A stretch of 64,000 nucleotides of DNA, taken from the NCBI GenBank assembly GCA_015698045.1, contig BLAL01000018.1, positions 1 to 64,000 on the forward strand, in the 5' to 3' direction. This DNA comes from Rhizophagus clarus (taxonomy: Eukaryota; Glomeromycota; Glomeromycetes; Glomerales; Glomeraceae). Below, piece by piece: positions 58,559-64,000 of the stretch. The notes beneath the pieces are model-generated. The model was not told the DNA's origin. It saw only the letters and a program-made list of their open reading frames with translations, and ran no database searches. A program made the translations under genes and the position numbers. Position 1 is the first letter of the stretch. Each line of letters opens with the position of its first letter.

Positions 58559-61500
58559 TTAATATAAACTATCCCCGTCAGAGGGAGGCTCAACTTCAAC
58601 CGACTGTTATAAAATTCGAAAATGTAAACAACAAGAATATAAGAATCGCTTCATCAGAAATTATTAAACAGTTGTTTTTCAACAGTACATCATTCCTATC
58701 ATTACCCCTATTATCGTCCGAATTTGTTATTTCATCCACTTGATTATTATATGTGCCATTTTCCATATTAGTCCTGTTCGCCGATTTACTTTTTAATTGC
58801 GAGAGCTCTGCTTGATGCAACATTTCATTTTGTTTGGCAATAATTTTTTCTTTCGACTTAATTTCGTCTTGAAGTTCGTTAATCATATCTTTTTGTCGCT
58901 TTATTGTCTTGCTCAAATCACTATATCCTGGACTATTGGAGAAATCACGGCCACTTCCGCTACGAGAATGACCTCTACCATTATTTTCAAGTGATTGAAT
59001 CCTCTCTTGTTGCTGTTCTATAATTATTTCTAATTCTTTTTTTATTTGCAATTCATTACTTTTTTCGGCGGTTAGTTGCTCGATAATTTTGTTCTTGCTA
59101 TTAAGCTCTGATCTGAGATCCGCGATTTGTTTTCCAAACTGAGCATTTGTTAAGTCATTATTAGTCTTAAAAGAACCAGAATATTTATAAATGCAATATT
59201 CAGCAAAATTTAATATAAAACAAAGCGAAGTGATTATTTAATCATTGTATAAATATAAATATAACTAACTTGATCGACACCATTGGGCTCAACTAAAGCT
59301 TTACGTGCTAAAGCATTTGCTGGACTGCCCGAAAAAGAAGAATTATTATTTAAAATCAACTTGGTAAGGTGATCAATTCTTTCCTTCAAGGCTGTACGAA
59401 CAAGTTGAGCTTCCATCATCTGCTCCTCATGCTATTTTATAAAAATAAAAAAATATCAAATAAATAAATAAATTACATATTTTAAGACAACATATTTTTT
59501 AATGCTCTAATAGTTTTACCCTAGCCTTTTCTTGTGCCAACATTTGCGATAACTCAGCTTCCTTCTCTTTATCATTAGATATATTAGTGCTCTCAAGTTT
59601 GGCCTTGAGTTCCTCAATTTCCAAACGATATTTTTGTAACAAAGCCTTATCATCCATCACCTAAGAATTATGCATAAATTTAAATAAATTAATATTTATT
59701 ATCAAATAGCGAAATAACAAGGAATATTAGATAGATAAATAAATAAGTACATACCGCATTTGTGTGTGCTTTTGTAACAACTTTCTTCACCCGGGCCGCA
59801 AACTTAAGAGTATTCTGTGACTCCTCGAGATTAATAACTGATGGCGATATAGTACATATTACAGAAACTCGAGCATTCCCACTGAGAGAATTCTGTAAAA
59901 TGCGTGTTAATTTGGAATCACGAAATGGTATATGTCCACTATTGCATATAAACAAGCCTCGATTATCATGTGATTTAAATATTAATTTTTAATTATTAGA
60001 TTATCAAATTACCCGCTATTATTCTCTGTAAGTTTGGAAATAACTGTGCCTAATGTAAGCAAACTGAAAAAATCGATCAATCAATATATATTTCATATCT
60101 GGATGTTAATTAAATATAGCGCTCATATAATAAACCTTTTGTTAATGTAAGCCCCCTCTTTTCGACGGTCTATTGATGTTGTAGCTTTTTCAGAACCAGC
60201 CAAATCTATTAAATTCTAATTATCAAATGCAAAGATATTAATGAATAAAATTAACAATGACAATCAATGATAATAATATATTCATAATAATTACCAACAC
60301 AGAAAGTGAAACTGAAGCGCCAGACATTTTCGGACCAGTTGGATGGTAACGATGAGAAGCAGATGGCGATGAGTTTTTGGCAGTGCTCTCAATAACCTTT
60401 AACAAAGGATTCATTGATTTTAAATATTCGAATCAAAATGTTTCTCGATAACTCATATATTTGCTAATATTACCATTTGAAATATTGTATGCGACCGACT
60501 GCTTCGCTCATTCCAATCAGTCGAACCCATATGTCGGTTGCCTAATAAATAGCATATACTCTATAAGTAGTCGTATTTTTTTTTTTTAAAGATATATTAT
60601 AATAATAACTAACTTACCTTCTCCTTTCATGATCTCTTTTAACACTTGTCTAGGTGTAGAAACGACTACTTCTTTAAGAGGACTCACGTATACGCCTCGC
60701 TAATGTTTGTTGTGAAAATAATAATAAATATTTAAATATAACTAAGACAAAAATATGACAAAGATTAACAAGATGAATACTCTTTTATCTTCATGAATTC
60801 TTAAATCTTCAGTCTCTGGTGATAAAAGATCGCGCACAGTTTCATTATAAATTTCCATATAAGAAACACGGAGAAGAAATTCCTTTTCTTGACACTACAT
60901 TAATATTCCATATTATTATTTGCGTTGATGAAACCGGTCAACGAACTTGAATTTACGAAACTTCAAAATAACTTAAAATCGCGATTTACTTCTCTAATAT
61001 AATCAAACACACAATCTACCGCTTGTGGAATAACGCCTGGATATGAATTAGTACCTATATAGTAAAATGAAGTTACTTAATTTTCAGAATAAATTTAATC
61101 AAATTATGAAATAATTATTTATACCTGTCTGCAAAAATAAATTTAAATTTTTGCAATTAATAACGTTTAAAATTTATTTTATAATCAAAACACTTATTTA
61201 AATGAAAAATAGTTTATACCATTGTCTATAAATAAAATTAATAGAATAGCAATTAAGAGATTTAACATACGATATTTACGAATAATTGAAATATTATAAT
61301 AATATAAGTTAAAACTTACAAAAGTTTTACCCGAAGAAGTTTGACCATAAGCAAATACAGTTCCTATAGATGAGAAATTCATCCAAATCAAATCGTGCTC
61401 AAATTTGGTTAAAAAAAAAGTAAATCACTAACTAACCGTTATAACCTTCCATAGTAGACCTAGAAAATTTAAATTCAATAATGATTCAGAAAATTTATTG

Positions 61501-62033
61501 ACCGATTATTTATAGTGGACCATCATATTACTCACCTGATTGTATCCCGCACACCTTTTTCAAACAAAATTTTGTTGTCGCTACCTGTGAATACTTCATC
61601 TATAATAAAAAATAAAGTTGATAATTAACTAAAAGTGCATTAATTATTATAATCGTAGATGAATCGTAAAGAAATTAATAGCAAGTTTACCAAAAAAATA
61701 TTCCGTCATTTGTCTCTTATATCGTTCACAATAGTCGGTTTGCAAACCAACTCTTCGCAAATCATTATCTACCTCCCACACTTCAGTATCGCCTCTGGTC
61801 ATTTCGACTGCATTCGAAGGTCTAACTCTAATGACAACTTTGACATTTTGTCGAGTTGAAGATTGATTTGGAGCAGGAGAAGGTGAATTGCTATTGCTAA
61901 CACTCTGGTTAGGTGTTTCCGAAATTGTAGAGGGAGGAGATGGTGTATTCAGTATAGAGCCAATAGCTGGAGCAGCTTTTGGTAGCTGTGGGCTTTTGGC
62001 TCTGGAAAAAGTTCTTTTAATTGCAGAAGCCAT
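58559..62033 (-). CDS. Kinesin-7-like motor protein
   Basis: A plus-end type microtubule motor of the CENP-E/Kip2-like group. Many short exons, start at 62033 (MASAIKRTFSRAKSPQLPKA). After a Ser/Pro-rich leader the motor domain begins with VKVVIRVRPSN. It then shows GTVFAYGQTSSGKTF (ATP P loop), ERSSRSHTIF (switch I), NLIDLAGSEKATTS (switch II) and EGAYINKSLLTLGTVISKLT. HIPFRDSKLTRILQNSLSG and NTLKFAARVKKVVTKA (neck) complete it. Coiled-coil segments follow (KYRLEIEELKAKLE, ERIDHLTKLI, KTIKRQKDMINELQDEIKSK). An intron with donor GTACTG near 58688 gives a hydrophilic end, SVEVEPPSDGDSLY, stopping at 58559-58561; reading through instead gives an unlikely hydrophobic tail. Confidence 0.9.
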
Positions 62034-63321
62034 ATTTGAAAAAAAATAATAATCATAAAGAATTATACTAGAATGCGGAACACTTAAAAGTTTGATCCGT
62101 AAACTCGGTATTTTATAAATAGTATATGCATGGTTCAACTTTTCTAACTTTATATCGTATGTCATTATAATATGACATAAACACATATAAACAAAGTACT
62201 TTATATTCATGATACAATGGAAAACAATTGCCTAAGCTAGTATTTTGCAATATGTTTACGTCCCACCTCGTGCCGCATCTCGCAGATTTAACATTTTTGA
62301 TTTTTCCTTGAAAAGCATTTTTGCAGTCTTTATATTACATAATTTACAAATTTATTTTCTTTATACTGAAAGATTTTCACTTGTTTCATTTTTTTACAAT
62401 TTGAGGAGGACTCCTATAAACTGACGGTTGCACGATGCACGATGGCAATCAATCCTTCACGTGATACTAAATTAAATTTAGCACATGAATTTATTGTCAT
62501 TATATTTCTTTTTGATTGGACATAATTTCACCTATTAAAGCGCAGTAAAAAGTATTAATAAACTTGGCATCAAATTGTCTATTTCCACAACAAGCAATAA
62601 AGAAATTTTTAATGAATATGTAAAATCGCTGGTATTTGCAAACTTCGTTTGTTACACATTCGAATAAGGTTATGTATGTACTTAGAATAAATACGCGCAA
62701 GAATATAAGGAATACAAAGGATACACTTTTGGATCGATCAGACAAAAGATATCTTCTAAATTACTACTATTATTGAATTGTTAAAACAACATTTAATTGT
62801 TGTTATTTAACTATCCATTATCCTTAATGAATTAAAACCTAATTTTATTTCTCTAATCGATTAATTTAGATTTGTTTTCCAAATTACTCCAAGTCTCTGA
62901 TATCTGTTTTTATCGTATTTAACAATTTTTTCTGAATACTTTAAGCAAAAGAAATTTATCAGTTATTTTATTATAATTCTTTAAGCATGTTTCTTTTGAA
63001 TCCCTTTTAATCCGCTATTATAAGAAAAAATTTTTATGAAAGATAAGGAAAGAAAGAAACAATACTATAAAAGCTGTACATATATAATCATTTTAATTAG
63101 GAATATCCTCATAAAGCATGATTACGAAAAAGAAAAATAAATGTGAGTGTGAACTTGCTAAAAAAAAAGATTGAAAAAAAAGCATAAAAAATAGTCCTAT
63201 ATTATACCTCAAATTAAAAAAAAAAAATTGGATATTAAAATTCATTTACACAGCTATAAAAGTAATACATCCTATTCCTCCTTCCTTGGTTCCGTGAGTA
63301 TATGATTCATTACGATATCTT
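62034..63321. other. Intergenic region between kinesin start and the second H2B
   Basis: AT-rich; no supported gene. A minus-strand ORF at 62500-62745 is hydrophobic, lacks splice partners and is not accepted as a gene. The part next to 62033 should hold the kinesin promoter. Confidence 0.45.

Positions 63322-64000
<679 letters not shown>

Noticed and set aside
62500..62745. Minus-strand ORF of 81 codons
   Set aside because: Hydrophobic, AT-rich, no splice partners or recognisable family.

Overview
The window looks like nuclear DNA of a fungus, most likely an arbuscular mycorrhizal Glomeromycotina species such as Rhizophagus. That assignment is an inference from strong AT richness, many short GT-AG introns, a fungal and opisthokont gene set, and transposon families of the kind abundant in that group. 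No bacterial gene organisation, CRISPR array or operon is visible.

The window has two compartments. Bases 1 to about 26,900 are repeat-rich. In order they hold: the right part of an element with long inverted repeats (to 4903) carrying a frameshifted unknown gene; a small unknown membrane-anchor gene (4942-5435); a broken Plavaka transposase (6134-9051); short tandem repeats; a multi-exon lineage-type gene with an in-frame TGA (11225-12748); several non-coding repeat islands, among them a 73-bp array carrying the nonamer TAATATTAC; a 2.66-kb Mutator-like non-autonomous element with a 10-bp target duplication and an internal minisatellite (17227-19889); a complete but degenerate hAT element with an 8-bp target duplication (21011-24158); and a very AT-rich desert with an eroded Tourist-like MITE. 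Most stop codons that break the transposon reading frames are ones a C to T change would make.

Bases 26,900 to 64,000 are dense housekeeping DNA, about one gene per 2 kb, on both strands and with short spacers. They encode a mitochondrial-type rhodanese, ribosomal proteins uL15 and eL30, a macro-domain aprataxin, the proteasome lid subunit Rpn12, the tRNA adenosine deaminase Tad1, a BLOC-1 subunit 4 homologue, the cyclosome scaffold APC1, histones H2B and H2A as a divergent pair, Rab2, a CHERP-like splicing factor, dUTPase, the PP2A leucine carboxyl methyltransferase, mitochondrial ribosomal protein uL3m, the PP1 inhibitor PPP1R11/Ypi1, FRG1, a kinesin-7-like motor, and a second intron-containing H2B that runs off the right edge.

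The genes do not form one pathway. Themes recur: translation (uL15, eL30, uL3m, Tad1), chromatin (H2A and two H2B), phosphatase control (LCMT1, PPP1R11), splicing (CHERP, FRG1), and cell division or protein turnover (APC1, Rpn12, kinesin). No clearly new multi-gene system was found. The most interesting signals are the C-to-T decay pattern, the nested insertions, the TAATATTAC array, a foldable RNA-like island at 14.5 kb, and unusual gene architectures (CHERP with a zinc knuckle, H2A without an SQ tail).
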